Origin: Paenibacillus oceani | GTDB taxonomy: Bacteria; Bacillota; Bacilli; Paenibacillales; NBRC-103111 | Assembly (NCBI RefSeq): GCF_014705615.1 | Contig: NZ_JACXJA010000046.1 | Location: forward strand, 1 to 64,000 | Direction of reading: 5' to 3' | DNA: 64,000 bases | Part shown: piece after piece, positions 51,511 to 59,953 of the stretch | How the letters are laid out: each line of letters starts with the position of its first letter | Numbering within the stretch: position 1 is the stretch's first letter | Position numbers and translations under genes: made by a program | The notes under the pieces: generated by a model | Told to the model about the DNA's origin: nothing | Seen by the model: the letters and a program-made list of their open reading frames with translations, nothing else | The model's database searches: none

Positions 51511-52506
51511 CTACACCATCAGCAGTCCAATCGCCTGGCGCACCTCGGCGATTACGCTTTGCGCCTTCTCTCTCGCTTTATCGCGTCCGATCCGAAGCAC
51601 ATCGACAGCGTCCGCTTCGCTTAAACGGGCGTGCCGGAGCCGGAACGGCTCGACGACCGCGTTCAGATTGGCGGCCAGTTGCCCTTTGCAGGCGACACAG
51701 CCGATCTCGGCGCGCCGGCACTGCTCCGCAATCGTCTCCCGCTCCGCCTCGCCGGTAAAGTACGAGTGCAGGTGAAACACGTTGCACCCTTCTACGGTCG
51801 GATGCCCCGGCTCCTCGCGGTAAACGCGCAACGGATCGGATACCGTCCTGCGCACCTTCTCCCCGATCGCCGTCCCGTCGTCCTTCAGACTGATGTAAGT
51901 CGCAGCGCCGTCCGATTTGCTCATTTTCCCGCTTCCGGCAAGCGACGGAACCCGGCCTGCATTTTCAATAATCGGCTGCGCTTCCGGAAATACGTCCCCG
52001 TACAGTTGATTGAACCGCCGGGCGATCGTCCGCGCAATCTCCAGATGGACGAGCTGGTCTTCTCCGACCATGACCCGCTCCGTCTTGAACAGCAGGATGT
52101 CCGCCGCCATCAGGACCGGGTATCCGACGAGCCCGTAATTAATATTGTCCGGATGCCGCTTCGCCTTCTCTTTGAACGTCGGCACTCTCATCAGCTCGCC
52201 AAGCGGCATCACCATACTCAAATAGGTGTGCAGCTCGCATATCTCCGCCGCCAGCGACGATTGCACATACAGCGTGCACCGCTGCGGATCGACGCCTCCT
52301 GCGACATAGTTGCGCGCCGTCTCGATCACATAGGAGCGCAGTTGGTCCGGTTTCGGATGCGTCGTCAGCGAATGCAGATCCGCGATAAAATAACGCGCCT
52401 CATACCGCTCCTGAGCCTCCACAAGCCCTTTCAGCGCCCCGTAATAGTTCCCTACATGCAGCTCTCCCGTCGGACGAATGCCCGATATCATACTCGTTCT
52501 AGTCAT
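51511..52506 (-). CDS. trpS: Tryptophanyl-tRNA synthetase
   Basis: This 331-residue class I synthetase charges tRNA-Trp. It has the HIGH-type motif GELHVGNYYGAL, the tryptophan-pocket YPVLMAADILLF and the KMSKS loop GSGKMSKSDGAATYI. GGAGGG lies 7 bases before the ATG. A complete T-box leader with a TGG specifier precedes it, so expression rises when uncharged tRNA-Trp accumulates. It ends 242 bases from the convergent thpR gene. Confidence 0.96.
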   Translation of the reverse strand: MTRTSMISGIRPTGELHVGNYYGALKGLVEAQERYEARYFIADLHSLTTHPKPDQLRSYVIETARNYVAGGVDPQRCTLYVQSSLAAEICELHTYLSMVMPLGELMRVPTFKEKAKRHPDNINYGLVGYPVLMAADILLFKTERVMVGEDQLVHLEIARTIARRFNQLYGDVFPEAQPIIENAGRVPSLAGSGKMSKSDGAATYISLKDDGTAIGEKVRRTVSDPLRVYREEPGHPTVEGCNVFHLHSYFTGEAERETIAEQCRRAEIGCVACKGQLAANLNAVVEPFRLRHARLSEADAVDVLRIGRDKAREKAQSVIAEVRQAIGLLMV

Positions 52507-52731
52507 TGAAATCCCTCCATTTGTATATGCCTCTTCCGATATGGCGGCTTAGCCGCTTTGCGCCTGGTCTTGCATATTGCTTCCGTCCGTTCCGTTTTTC
52601 CGGTACCATCCGCCACCAGCCATCGCTCATTTGCGACCACACTCCTTTCCTATTTCTTCGGCAGCCGTCCCTCTGCTTTGTTATGCAGTAAACGGACTCC
52701 CGAAGTCGATTTGACCGCTTATTTAAAAAAC

Positions 52732-53076
52732 AAAAAGAGCCTTCTATCCCCATAAAAAGGACGGAAAGCCCGCGGTGCCACCTTTAATTAGTTTGCCTCA
52801 TGAGCAAACTCACTTTAGCGGTACGGAGCAATGTCGGAGAGCGCCGGCGCCATAGTCTGCCAAGCGTCACGCATTGTCGATACCGTGCCCCGGGATATCG
52901 GGTAGGCGTCCCGCCGGAGCCTAAACGTTCAGGGGGAATCCCCGCAACGGTTCGGTCCGGACGCTCGGAAGTCCATTCGGCAAGACGTCCACACCGGTTC
53001 GCACCTGCCACCGGCTCTCTGACGTTTTCGTCGTGCGTACTCCTCTTCTTCATCGCGCGTGTTATACTTACGAATG
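52732..53076 (-). ncRNA. T-box riboswitch, tryptophan specific
   Basis: On the minus strand the leader has the Stem I hallmarks AGGAGTACG and GCAGGTGCGAACCGGT, then a specifier loop reading GAATGGACTTC with the Trp codon TGG (52973-52975). The T-box is AGGTGGCACCGCGG; its TGGC matches the acceptor end of tRNA-Trp (discriminator G). The terminator is CCTTTTTAT, loop GGGG, ATAGAAGG followed by T-runs (52732-52766), which competes with the T-box antiterminator. This accounts for nearly half of the 794-base gap 52507-53300. The remaining bases 53113-53300 show no other signal. Confidence 0.93.
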
Positions 53077-53082
53077 GATATT

Positions 53083-53112
53083 ATTATACATTCGATGGGA
53101 CCTCTTACGCAA
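53083..53112 (-). promoter_or_regulatory. Promoter of the T-box/trpS unit
   Basis: On the minus strand TTGCGT (53107-53112), 18 bases and TATAAT (53083-53088) place the RNA start near 53077, just before Stem I. Confidence 0.7.
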
Positions 53113-53300
53113 TCCCCTCTCCGGAAACCGCTTGTTTCCTTTGCCGAAAGCCGCCCGGGAATTCCACTGCGCTTTCATTCGCCGCATCTCAAACATTTCG
53201 CATATTTCGGCTATTTTTTGCATGAAAAAGGAAACTTTTCGTCGACAGTTGACGTCTAATCGATGTTCGGACAAAATAGGTATATTGACTTCGGAAACGG

Positions 53301-54407
53301 GTGAAACCAATTGATATGAAAGCCGTCAAATACTTCATTGTCTACTTCATAGCCGTACAGCTGTTGCTGCCATACGCTTTCTCGCTTTCCGACGTTTATA
53401 GCAATCGGATGGATTACAAGCTGATGCTGGACAACAACAACATGCACGACATTGACGCCGTGCTTCAACAGGTCAAACGGGATATCGACCGGAACGACCG
53501 CAGCGATTATATCGTCATGCTCGGAGACTCGGTCTTCTACGGAAGTCCGGGCAGCTCCAATCAGGCTGTCAACGTATTTCTTCAGCAAAAACCGGGAGCG
53601 CCAACCGTATACAATTTATCGTTTCCCGCCATGCAGCTCGGGGATCTTTACACGATGCTGCTGAAGCTGGAGAAGTTCGGCATCTCTACGGACAAGCTGC
53701 TGTTTAACATCCGATACGCTTCCTTTATTCCGAGGGATCCTTTTCCGCGCTCGGTATTTTGGCTGGGCGAGCATCTGCGCATCCTCGACCGCGACGCTTA
53801 CGAGCATGTGCTGCCTCAGCTCAAAAGCTCGGACTTCAAGACGCCGGACGACCCTTACAAGTATTTTCAGCGCGCTCTGCACGAAGAATGGCTGCCACAG
53901 TTGTCGCTGATGAGGTACAAAGATTATTTCCGGCAAAACCTGAGTCACGCCTGGCTGAACTTTACGAACCGGCCGATTCCCGACGATGCTCTCGACGATT
54001 CCCGCGCCTGGTATATTAAGAAGGAGTGGCAGGAGTCGCAAGGGCTGAATTACAACGAGTTTCTGGAAGATCCGCTCCTCGTTGCAAGCTTTACAGACAA
54101 GCCGTTTGACTTGACCGAAAACAACGTGGACGTCTATTTCCTGAACAAAATCATCGAGCGTCAGCAAGGCAAGAAAACTTGGATAGTGCTTAGCGGGACG
54201 AATCACGATCTGATGGGAATCTCGGTCGAAAAGCCGGGGTACGGGGCGAACCTGGAAGCGATCGGCCGGATGATGGCGGACAAGCCGGTTACGTATATAA
54301 ATCTGGAGGGCGTCATCGAAGGTGACTATTTTTCCGATCACACGCACTTTACTCCGGAAGGCAACGCCAAGCTGGCCGACGTGCTGTGGCCGTATTTGAA
54401 CCAATAG
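53301..54407 (+). CDS. SGNH-hydrolase-like membrane protein paired with an MBOAT acyltransferase
   Basis: This protein of about 368 residues has one N-terminal helix (AVKYFIVYFIAVQLLLPYAF), placing the rest outside the membrane. The SGNH serine block is VMLGDSVFYGS (about 72-82) and the C-terminal Asp/His block is DHTHFTPEGN. Such proteins act with MBOAT partners (as AlgX/AlgJ with AlgI, or DltD with DltB) to move acyl groups onto surface polymers. The MBOAT gene follows by 27 bases. The start may be GTG at 53301 or ATG at 53316; neither has a strong ribosome binding site. Confidence 0.8.
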   Translation: MKPIDMKAVKYFIVYFIAVQLLLPYAFSLSDVYSNRMDYKLMLDNNNMHDIDAVLQQVKRDIDRNDRSDYIVMLGDSVFYGSPGSSNQAVNVFLQQKPGAPTVYNLSFPAMQLGDLYTMLLKLEKFGISTDKLLFNIRYASFIPRDPFPRSVFWLGEHLRILDRDAYEHVLPQLKSSDFKTPDDPYKYFQRALHEEWLPQLSLMRYKDYFRQNLSHAWLNFTNRPIPDDALDDSRAWYIKKEWQESQGLNYNEFLEDPLLVASFTDKPFDLTENNVDVYFLNKIIERQQGKKTWIVLSGTNHDLMGISVEKPGYGANLEAIGRMMADKPVTYINLEGVIEGDYFSDHTHFTPEGNAKLADVLWPYLNQ

Positions 54408-54434
54408 ACATTATGATCGGATAGGAGAACGACC

Positions 54435-55856
54435 ATGCTCTTCCATACTCCCGAGTTTTTCTCGCTGATGATCGTCTCGCTGGTGCTGTTTTATGCATTT
54501 CCGCGCTGGCGGATTCCGATGCTGACGGTAGCGAACATCGTCTTTTATATCGTGGCCGGGGTCGGCAACCTGATTTTGTTTTTGGCGATGACCGCCTTCA
54601 CGTATTATTGCTCCAAAGCGCTGCGCGGATCGTACAGCCGCTTTTTCCTTTGGTTTTCGATTATCGTCAACGTAGCGAATCTGCTGTTCTTTAAATATAC
54701 GACGTTTCTCATCCGCTCGGTGGAAAAGGGGCTGGGCGTATCCCTGCTGACGGAGAACTCGTTTCTGCTCAAAATCGTACTTCCGATCGGGATTTCGTTC
54801 TACACGTTCCAGATGATCGCTTACCTTGTCGACGTCTATAAAAAACGGTGGGAGCCCGCCCAGTCGGTGTTCCATTTCTGGGTATTCATCTCGTTTTATG
54901 CCCACTTGGTCGCCGGACCGATTATGCGGGGGAGCGAATTTATGCCCCAGATCGACAACTTGCGCAAAATCCGCTTTAGCGCGGACAATTGGCGGCTAGG
55001 GGCGTTCTTTTTGTCGCTCGGCATATTCAAAAAAGTCGTACTCGCCGACTATTTGACGCCGCACGTCGATTCGTTTTTTCAGAACACCGCCAACTTGACC
55101 GGAGCCGAAGGCTGGATCGCCGCTTACTTGTTCGCGTTCCAGATCTTCTTCGACTTCTCGGCCTACAGCGAGATGGCACTCGGAATTGCGTATTTCTTCG
55201 GCCTGGAACTGGCCGTCAACTTTCGAACCCCGTATTTGAGCAAAAATCCGACGGAGTTTTGGCGCCGCTGGCATATTACGCTGTCCAACTGGATCAAGGA
55301 CTACATCTATATCCCGCTCGGCGGCTCACGCAATGGCGAGATCCGGCAGTTCACGAACCTGTTCATCGCCATGACGATCTCCGGCATCTGGCACGGGGCG
55401 TCCTGGACGTTCGTCGCCTGGGGGATGTTTTACGGCGCATTGGCCACGGTGCACAAGCTGTACATGATGCTGAAGGAAAAGCTGGGGCTCGGCTTTCTGG
55501 ACAAAAGCCGGATCTACCAGTTTATCGCCATCATCGTCTTTTTCCATATCACCTGTATCGCTTGGGTGCTGTTCCGCGCCGAAGGGCTAAGAACCGCGCT
55601 GTCGCTGATCAAGCGGATGCTGACGCCTCAGGCGTTCAACTTCGACGGTCACTACTTGTTCCTCGGCATCGTTATCGGATTGTTCGTGCTCCATATCCTC
55701 GAATATTTCCTGCACAAGCATCGCACCGGGCTGGGAGTGTGGTGGCACAACTATTTTCCGGCACCGGTACGCGCGATCCTGTACACCGCCGTGGCCGCGT
55801 TCCTCATCCTGTTCCTGAAGGGTGAACAGAACACGTTTATTTACTTCCAATTTTAA
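54435..55856 (+). CDS. MBOAT-family O-acyltransferase (AlgI/DltB-like)
   Basis: This 473-residue integral membrane protein has about ten hydrophobic helices. Family motifs are SFYTFQMIAYLVDVY, AGPIMRG, the conserved NPTEFWRRWHITLSNWIKDYIYIPLGG and SGIWHGASWTFVAWG with the active-site His. It would transfer acetyl or another acyl group across the membrane to a cell-surface polymer, in partnership with the SGNH-like protein encoded just upstream. The acceptor (teichoic acid, exopolysaccharide or peptidoglycan) cannot be told. AGGAG lies 8 bases before the ATG. Two hairpins follow the stop, at 55857-55878 and about 55886-55932, the second (AGGACC/GGTCCT, then ATTTCTTT) being the likelier terminator. 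Confidence 0.92.
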   Translation: MLFHTPEFFSLMIVSLVLFYAFPRWRIPMLTVANIVFYIVAGVGNLILFLAMTAFTYYCSKALRGSYSRFFLWFSIIVNVANLLFFKYTTFLIRSVEKGLGVSLLTENSFLLKIVLPIGISFYTFQMIAYLVDVYKKRWEPAQSVFHFWVFISFYAHLVAGPIMRGSEFMPQIDNLRKIRFSADNWRLGAFFLSLGIFKKVVLADYLTPHVDSFFQNTANLTGAEGWIAAYLFAFQIFFDFSAYSEMALGIAYFFGLELAVNFRTPYLSKNPTEFWRRWHITLSNWIKDYIYIPLGGSRNGEIRQFTNLFIAMTISGIWHGASWTFVAWGMFYGALATVHKLYMMLKEKLGLGFLDKSRIYQFIAIIVFFHITCIAWVLFRAEGLRTALSLIKRMLTPQAFNFDGHYLFLGIVIGLFVLHILEYFLHKHRTGLGVWWHNYFPAPVRAILYTAVAAFLILFLKGEQNTFIYFQF

Positions 55857-55948
55857 GAGAGGGGAACGTCCCCCTCTCCAAACAAAAGGACCTCAAGCTT
55901 CCCCTGCAAAAGCGGAAACCGGGGTCCTATTTCTTTGCTGCCGGCGAC

Positions 55949-55987
55949 AAAAAAGACCGCCCGGCGGATCGCTCGCGCCGATACGGT
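55949..55987 (-). terminator. Terminator of the cysJ-cysI operon
   Basis: On the minus strand GACCG and CGGTC, with an inner CGGCG/CCGCCG stem, are followed by TTTTTT, 27 bases beyond the cysI stop. Confidence 0.75.
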
Positions 55988-56014
55988 CTGACCTCGTTTA
56001 CAACATACCGCTAG

Positions 56015-57739
56015 TTACGAATGGAACTCTTGCCCGCAGCTGACTTCTTTCACGTACCCGGCACGTATGACGAAATCGCCGAAATGCTCGCCTTCGTTTC
56101 GTTCCTTCGCGTAACGGTTCACGATCGGCTGCAGCGAATCCAAGATGTCCGCCTCACCGATATTTTCCTTATACAGCTTGTTCAGCCGGTTGCCTGCGAA
56201 TCCGCCGCCCAAGTACATATTGTACTTGCCCGGTGCTTTGCCGATAAAAGCGATCTCCGCCAGCATCGGCCGGGCGCAGCCGTTCGGGCAGCCAGTCATC
56301 CGGATGACGATCTCCTCTTCGCGCAAGCCGGCTTCGTCCAGCATCGGCTCGATCTTGTCGATCAGGGAAGGCAGGTAACGTTCCGACTCAGCCATCGCCA
56401 GCCCGCAGGTCGGTAGGGCTACGCATGCCATTGAATTTCTTCGCAGCGCCGAATGCTGTTTGCCGTCGTTCAGCCCATATTCCTTGATCATATCCTCGAT
56501 CTTTTTCTTTTTCTGGGCCGATACGTTGCCGATAATGAGGTTCTGGTTCGCCGTGAGCCGGTAATCCCCCGAATGTACTTTGGCGATTTCCCGCAAACCG
56601 GTCATGAGCGGGTAGCCTTCCTCGTCCTTGATCCGTCCGTTCTGGATGAACAATGTGTAATGCCATTTGCCGTTGCTGCCCTTCACCCAGCCGTAACGGT
56701 CGCCGCTATGGTCGAACCGGTAGGGACGCGCTTCTTCGAGCTTCCATCCCAGACGATTCGTCAGCTCCTGGATAAACCAGTCGATGCCGCGGTCGTCGAT
56801 CGTATATTTGAACCGGGCATGCTTCCGCACCGCGCGGTCGCCGTAATCGCGCTGAATCGTCACGGTTTTCTCGGCCACATCGACAATCTGCTCCGGCTTG
56901 CAAAATCCGATCACTTGACCGACCTGCGGATACGTTTTCGGATCGCCGTGCGTCATCCCCATCCCGCCGCCTACCGAGACGTTGAACCCTTGCAGCTGTC
57001 CGTCCTCAACGATGGCGACAAAGCCCAAATCTTGCGAGAAAACGTCCACGTCGTTGGACGGCGGAACCGCTACGCCGATTTTAAACTTGCGCGGCAAGTA
57101 AACCGGTCCGTAAATCGGCTCCTGTTCGGCCTCGGTATCCTGGCTGTCCACCACTTTCTCGCCGTCGAGCCAAATTTCGTAATAAGCTCTCGTCCGCGGG
57201 TTTAAATGCTCGCTCACTTGCCGCGCCCACTCGTACACCTCGGCATGAACGTCCGACTGGTACGGGTTCGGGTTGCACATCACGTTGCGGTTCACGTCGC
57301 CGCAGGCGGCCAATGTGCTTAGCAGGGCGTCGTTCACTTCGCGGATCGTTTTTTTCAGGTTCCATTTAATAATACCGTGCAGTTGGAACGACTGACGCGT
57401 CGTCAAGCGAATCGTCGAGCCGGCAACCTCCTGCGCCAGACGATCCAGCATCAGCCATTGTTCCGGCGTAACGACGCCCCCTGCCGCGCGTACGCGCAGC
57501 ATGAACTGATAAGCCGGCTCCAGCTTTTGCTTCTGCCGCTCGTTCCGCAAGTCCCGATCGTCCTGCATGTAACTGCCGTGGAATTTCATCAATCGATTGT
57601 CGTCTTCGGGAATCGATCCCGTGATGACGTCTTGAAGCGTCTCTTCGAGGCTTCCGCGCAAATAATTGCTTTCCCGTTTAATATGCTCTACTTCGCTGTG
57701 CGGCGCACTGTTCGACGAAAGCAAATTGTTGTCCGACAT
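56015..57739 (-). CDS. cysI: Assimilatory sulfite reductase hemoprotein (beta) subunit
   Basis: This 574-residue enzyme reduces sulfite to sulfide with six electrons, using a siroheme coupled to a [4Fe-4S] cluster. The ligand Cys are in CVALPTC and CPNGC (about 432-438 and 478-482), the order seen in CysI. Siroheme-binding Arg/Lys stretches such as [12 protein letters not shown] and [13 protein letters not shown] are present. It needs the flavoprotein CysJ, whose gene lies upstream by 60 bases. GAGGAG lies 10 bases before the ATG. The operon ends with a clear terminator. Confidence 0.96.
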   Translation of the reverse strand: MSDNNLLSSNSAPHSEVEHIKRESNYLRGSLEETLQDVITGSIPEDDNRLMKFHGSYMQDDRDLRNERQKQKLEPAYQFMLRVRAAGGVVTPEQWLMLDRLAQEVAGSTIRLTTRQSFQLHGIIKWNLKKTIREVNDALLSTLAACGDVNRNVMCNPNPYQSDVHAEVYEWARQVSEHLNPRTRAYYEIWLDGEKVVDSQDTEAEQEPIYGPVYLPRKFKIGVAVPPSNDVDVFSQDLGFVAIVEDGQLQGFNVSVGGGMGMTHGDPKTYPQVGQVIGFCKPEQIVDVAEKTVTIQRDYGDRAVRKHARFKYTIDDRGIDWFIQELTNRLGWKLEEARPYRFDHSGDRYGWVKGSNGKWHYTLFIQNGRIKDEEGYPLMTGLREIAKVHSGDYRLTANQNLIIGNVSAQKKKKIEDMIKEYGLNDGKQHSALRRNSMACVALPTCGLAMAESERYLPSLIDKIEPMLDEAGLREEEIVIRMTGCPNGCARPMLAEIAFIGKAPGKYNMYLGGGFAGNRLNKLYKENIGEADILDSLQPIVNRYAKERNEGEHFGDFVIRAGYVKEVSCGQEFHS

Positions 57740-57799
57740 GACATGCCATCTCCTCTCGCAATTGTTCTATAACAAAGCTGCGACTACCCCCAGCCTATT

Positions 57800-59617
57800 T
57801 TAATAAACATCCCGCTGGTAACGCTTCTGCTGCTGCATACGGATCAAATACGATTCGGCTTCCTCCGGGCTCAAATCCCCGTGTTGTTCGAGGATCGTCG
57901 CCAAAGCAGCATGGACGTCGTGCGCCATCTTCTTCTCATCGCCGCATACGTATACATGCGCGCCTTCCTGCAGCCATGCGTACAGCTCCCGGCTCTTCTC
58001 CATCATCCGGTGCTGCACATACACTTTGCGTTCGGTATCGCGCGAGAACGCCACATCCATCCGTGTCAGCACGCCGTCCTTCAGCAGACGCTGCCATTCG
58101 GTCTGGTACAGAAAGTCGGTGGAGAACCGCTGGTCGCCGTAGAACAGCCACGATTTTCCTGCCGCGCCCGTTTCCTGGCGCTCCGCCATAAACGCCCGGA
58201 ACGGCGCGACACCGGTTCCCGGCCCGATCATAATGATCGGCGTCTCCGGATTTTCAGGAAGCTTGAAATTCGGGTTGTGCTGAATAAATACCGGCAGCGT
58301 ATCGCCCGGCTCTACCCGATCGGCAAGCTGAACGGAGCAGACACCGTGGCGGACGCGCCCATGCGCTTCGTAACGCACCGCTCGGACCGTAACGTGCACT
58401 TCGTCCGGAGTTGCGGCTTGGCTACTGGCGATCGAGTACAGCCGCGGCGGAATTTTGCGCAAAATGGAAACGAACTCGCCGGCCGGCACGCCTTTCAACG
58501 AATGATCTTGCACCAGGTCGAGCAAATCCCGTTCAGCGATATACGCCTTAAGCTCCTGCTCCCGTCCCGCCTCCAGCAGTTCCTTCAGCCCGTCATTTGC
58601 GGTAAGCTGCAGTGCCTGCGCCAGCAGCGGTTTCGTCAAGACGGTAATTTCGTAATGACGAAGCAGCGCCTCGCGCAGCGGCCGTGTTTCGCCGTTTTTG
58701 TTTACGGGCACGGCTTCGTCCGCGTTCCAGCCCATCGCTTCGATCAAGTCGTCGACGAGCTCAGGATGGTTCTCCGGATAGACACCCAGGCTGTCGCCCG
58801 GCTCGTACCGCAGATTCGAACCTTCCAGCGACAGCTCAATATGGCGGGTCTCGCGTTGCGATCCACGGCCGTTTAAGTTCAGATTATCGAGCACTTCCGA
58901 TTGGAACGGATTCGATCGCGAATATTCCGATTCCGTATCGGCCACCGCCGAACCTGCGCTGGACTGAATAGGCGCAGCCGCCGACTCACCGAGCTTCGCC
59001 AGAACAGCATTCATCCATTCTGCCGCGCTCTCGCCGAAATCGACGTCGCAATCGACGCGCGGAACAAGCCGCTCGCCGCCCAGCTCTTCCAGTTGTTTGT
59101 CAAAGTCTTTGCCCGTCTGGCAAAAAAACTCGTAGGACGTATCCCCAAGCGCCAGCACGGAGAAGCGGAGACCTTCCAGCCGCGGCGCTCTTTTGCTATG
59201 AAGAAATTCGTAGAAAGTAACGGCGTTGTCCGGAGCGTCTCCTTCCCCATGGGTGCTGACCAGAATGAACAGGTTTTCAACCTTCTTTAAGCCGTTCGTC
59301 TTAAAATCGCTCATCGAGGAGAGCGAAGCCCGGAAGCCTTGCTCCTCCAGCTTTTTGGCGAATTTCTTGGCAAGCCCCGCGCAGTTGCCGGTCTGCGATC
59401 CGTAAATCACGGTCGCTTCCTTGGAAACAGCCGCTACGCTGCCGGTTGAAGCCGCAGGCACTGCCGTACCCGATGCAGCCGATGAACCTGCCGCCTGAAA
59501 GGCCGTGAGGTAGCCGCTCAACCAATTACGCTGCGCTTCCGTCAGCGTCGGCAGCAGCCGGTTAAGCAGTTCGGCCTGCTCCTGACTAAAGGGACTGTTC
59601 GTGACTCGAAGTTCCAA
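57800..59617 (-). CDS. cysJ: Assimilatory sulfite reductase flavoprotein (alpha) subunit
   Basis: This 605-residue protein brings NADPH electrons to CysI. It has an N-terminal flavodoxin domain (VIYGSQTGNCAGLAKKF at about 70-86; STHGEGDAPDNA), a FAD-binding region (RLYSIASSQ) and an NADPH-binding region (GPGTGVAPFRAFMAERQ). It starts with TTG at 59617, 7 bases after GAGGTG. A -10 TATAAT lies at 59673-59678 on the minus strand without a recognisable -35, which suggests activator control, as by a LysR-type cysteine regulator. This is inferred. The 336-base gap 59618-59953 also holds the terminator of the upstream AraC-type gene. Confidence 0.95.
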   Translation of the reverse strand: MELRVTNSPFSQEQAELLNRLLPTLTEAQRNWLSGYLTAFQAAGSSAASGTAVPAASTGSVAAVSKEATVIYGSQTGNCAGLAKKFAKKLEEQGFRASLSSMSDFKTNGLKKVENLFILVSTHGEGDAPDNAVTFYEFLHSKRAPRLEGLRFSVLALGDTSYEFFCQTGKDFDKQLEELGGERLVPRVDCDVDFGESAAEWMNAVLAKLGESAAAPIQSSAGSAVADTESEYSRSNPFQSEVLDNLNLNGRGSQRETRHIELSLEGSNLRYEPGDSLGVYPENHPELVDDLIEAMGWNADEAVPVNKNGETRPLREALLRHYEITVLTKPLLAQALQLTANDGLKELLEAGREQELKAYIAERDLLDLVQDHSLKGVPAGEFVSILRKIPPRLYSIASSQAATPDEVHVTVRAVRYEAHGRVRHGVCSVQLADRVEPGDTLPVFIQHNPNFKLPENPETPIIMIGPGTGVAPFRAFMAERQETGAAGKSWLFYGDQRFSTDFLYQTEWQRLLKDGVLTRMDVAFSRDTERKVYVQHRMMEKSRELYAWLQEGAHVYVCGDEKKMAHDVHAALATILEQHGDLSPEEAESYLIRMQQQKRYQRDVY

Positions 59618-59772
59618 ACGTATACACCTCGCCTAACATCCACTGAAATAAATTCCAAGTATTCTTATCTAAATTATACTTCCCTCTTGAACCCTACCAC
59701 TACAGGCGGTATCGGTCAATTAGAGTGATCTTATAGGATTCATCAGGAATACTGATAAAAGGAAATCTTCAC

Positions 59773-59810
59773 AAAAAAAGACCGCCTGCGGATGACTCCG
59801 CCGGACGGCC
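59773..59810 (-). terminator. Terminator of the membrane AraC-type gene
   Basis: On the minus strand GGCCG...GCGGA, loop GTCA, TCCGC...CGGTC is followed by seven T, 143 bases beyond the stop. Confidence 0.7.
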
Positions 59811-59953
59811 GCTTTGACGCTAAAAAAAATTGCCTGTAAGAGATCCCGTTCCCGCTGAATACCATTCCGCCCGACTTCCGATCATGTCCAACGTTTCGAA
59901 GTCTTCCTTTATAAAGGAGGCAAGCATCTCCGCCACCCGGCAAGGCCGCTTCT

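Noticed and set aside
59743-59943. Small ORF between cysJ and the AraC-type gene
   Set aside because: It runs through the terminator hairpin and has no ribosome binding site or recognisable product.
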